DNA from: Chloroflexota bacterium
GTDB taxonomy: Bacteria > Chloroflexota > Dehalococcoidia > SZUA-161
Length of the DNA stretch: 6,141 nt
Direction: 5' to 3'
Assembly (NCBI GenBank): GCA_030668425.1
Contig: DAOUTY010000108.1
Location: 1-6,141 of the forward strand
Shown: piece after piece, positions 6,075 through 6,141 of the stretch
Position numbering within the stretch: the first letter of the stretch is position 1
How the letters are laid out: every line of letters begins with the position of its first letter
The notes under the pieces: model-generated
Database searches by the model: none
What the model was told of the DNA's origin: nothing
The model's input: only the letters and a program-made list of their open reading frames with translations
Translations under genes and position numbers: made by a program

Positions 6075-6141
6075 ATGGCTGAAAGAGTAGGTATTGTAGC
6101 AGTAGGCCAGACAAAGTACCACCCTGACAGAAGTGACGTAA
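6075..6141 (+). CDS. Thiolase-like protein (acetyl-CoA acetyltransferase / SCP-x type), N-terminus only
   Basis: Only the first 22 codons are inside the window, and the frame is still open at the end. They read MAERVGIVAVGQTKYHPDRSDV. The pattern of a short basic start, a hydrophobic VGIVAVG strand and then GQTKY is typical of the N-terminus of thiolases of the SCP-x/acetyl-CoA acetyltransferase group, which often begin with IVGVGQTKF or similar. If correct, the enzyme would cleave or condense acyl-CoA in the cytoplasm, acting after the CoA transferase and flavoproteins in the same pathway. The catalytic cysteine and histidines lie beyond the window, so activity cannot be judged. Many non-catalytic thiolase-like proteins share this start and often pair with a DUF35 OB-fold partner. 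Confidence 0.66.
   Translation, partial: MAERVGIVAVGQTKYHPDRSDV

Overview
The window is a prokaryotic catabolic-looking gene cluster with every credible gene on the + strand. It holds the 3' end of one phytoene-desaturase-like flavoprotein gene (1-361), the two subunit genes of an acyl-CoA transferase (451-1272 and 1269-1952), two complete phytoene-desaturase-like (COG1233-type) flavoprotein genes (1991-3718 and 3826-5457), a small unrecognised protein gene (5517-5768), an approximately 300-base gap with a possible small mobile-element remnant, and the first 22 codons of a thiolase-like gene (6075 to the window end). Gaps inside the run are short (4-base overlap, 38, 59, 89 and 107 bases) and most starts have strong Shine-Dalgarno sequences, so the block looks like one operon or two tightly linked ones.

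No taxonomic marker is present. Base composition is moderate, and the ribosome binding sites are bacterial-type. The mix of CoA transferase, thiolase and several COG1233 flavoproteins fits metabolically versatile, often anaerobic, environmental lineages such as Chloroflexota or Desulfobacterota. That placement is a guess from gene content, not a demonstrated one.

A reasonable joint role, by inference: the CoA transferase loads a carboxylic acid onto CoA, or exchanges acyl groups between CoA esters. The FAD-dependent oxidoreductases then desaturate or saturate carbon-carbon bonds of the acid or its CoA ester, and the thiolase-like protein cleaves or condenses the acyl-CoA. No carotenoid biosynthesis gene such as phytoene synthase is in the window, so a carotenoid role should not be assumed from the flavoprotein similarity.

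Three things stand out. First, the partial flavoprotein at the left edge and the complete one at 1991-3718 are close paralogues flanking the CoA-transferase pair, with an unusually conserved 3' end. Second, the two complete flavoproteins are divergent: one has a canonical FAD-binding motif and the other a degenerate one. Third, the only long gap (5769-6074) contains a 10-base direct repeat bracketing about 228 bases with imperfect inverted ends. That is what a short non-autonomous transposable element inserted between two operon genes would leave.
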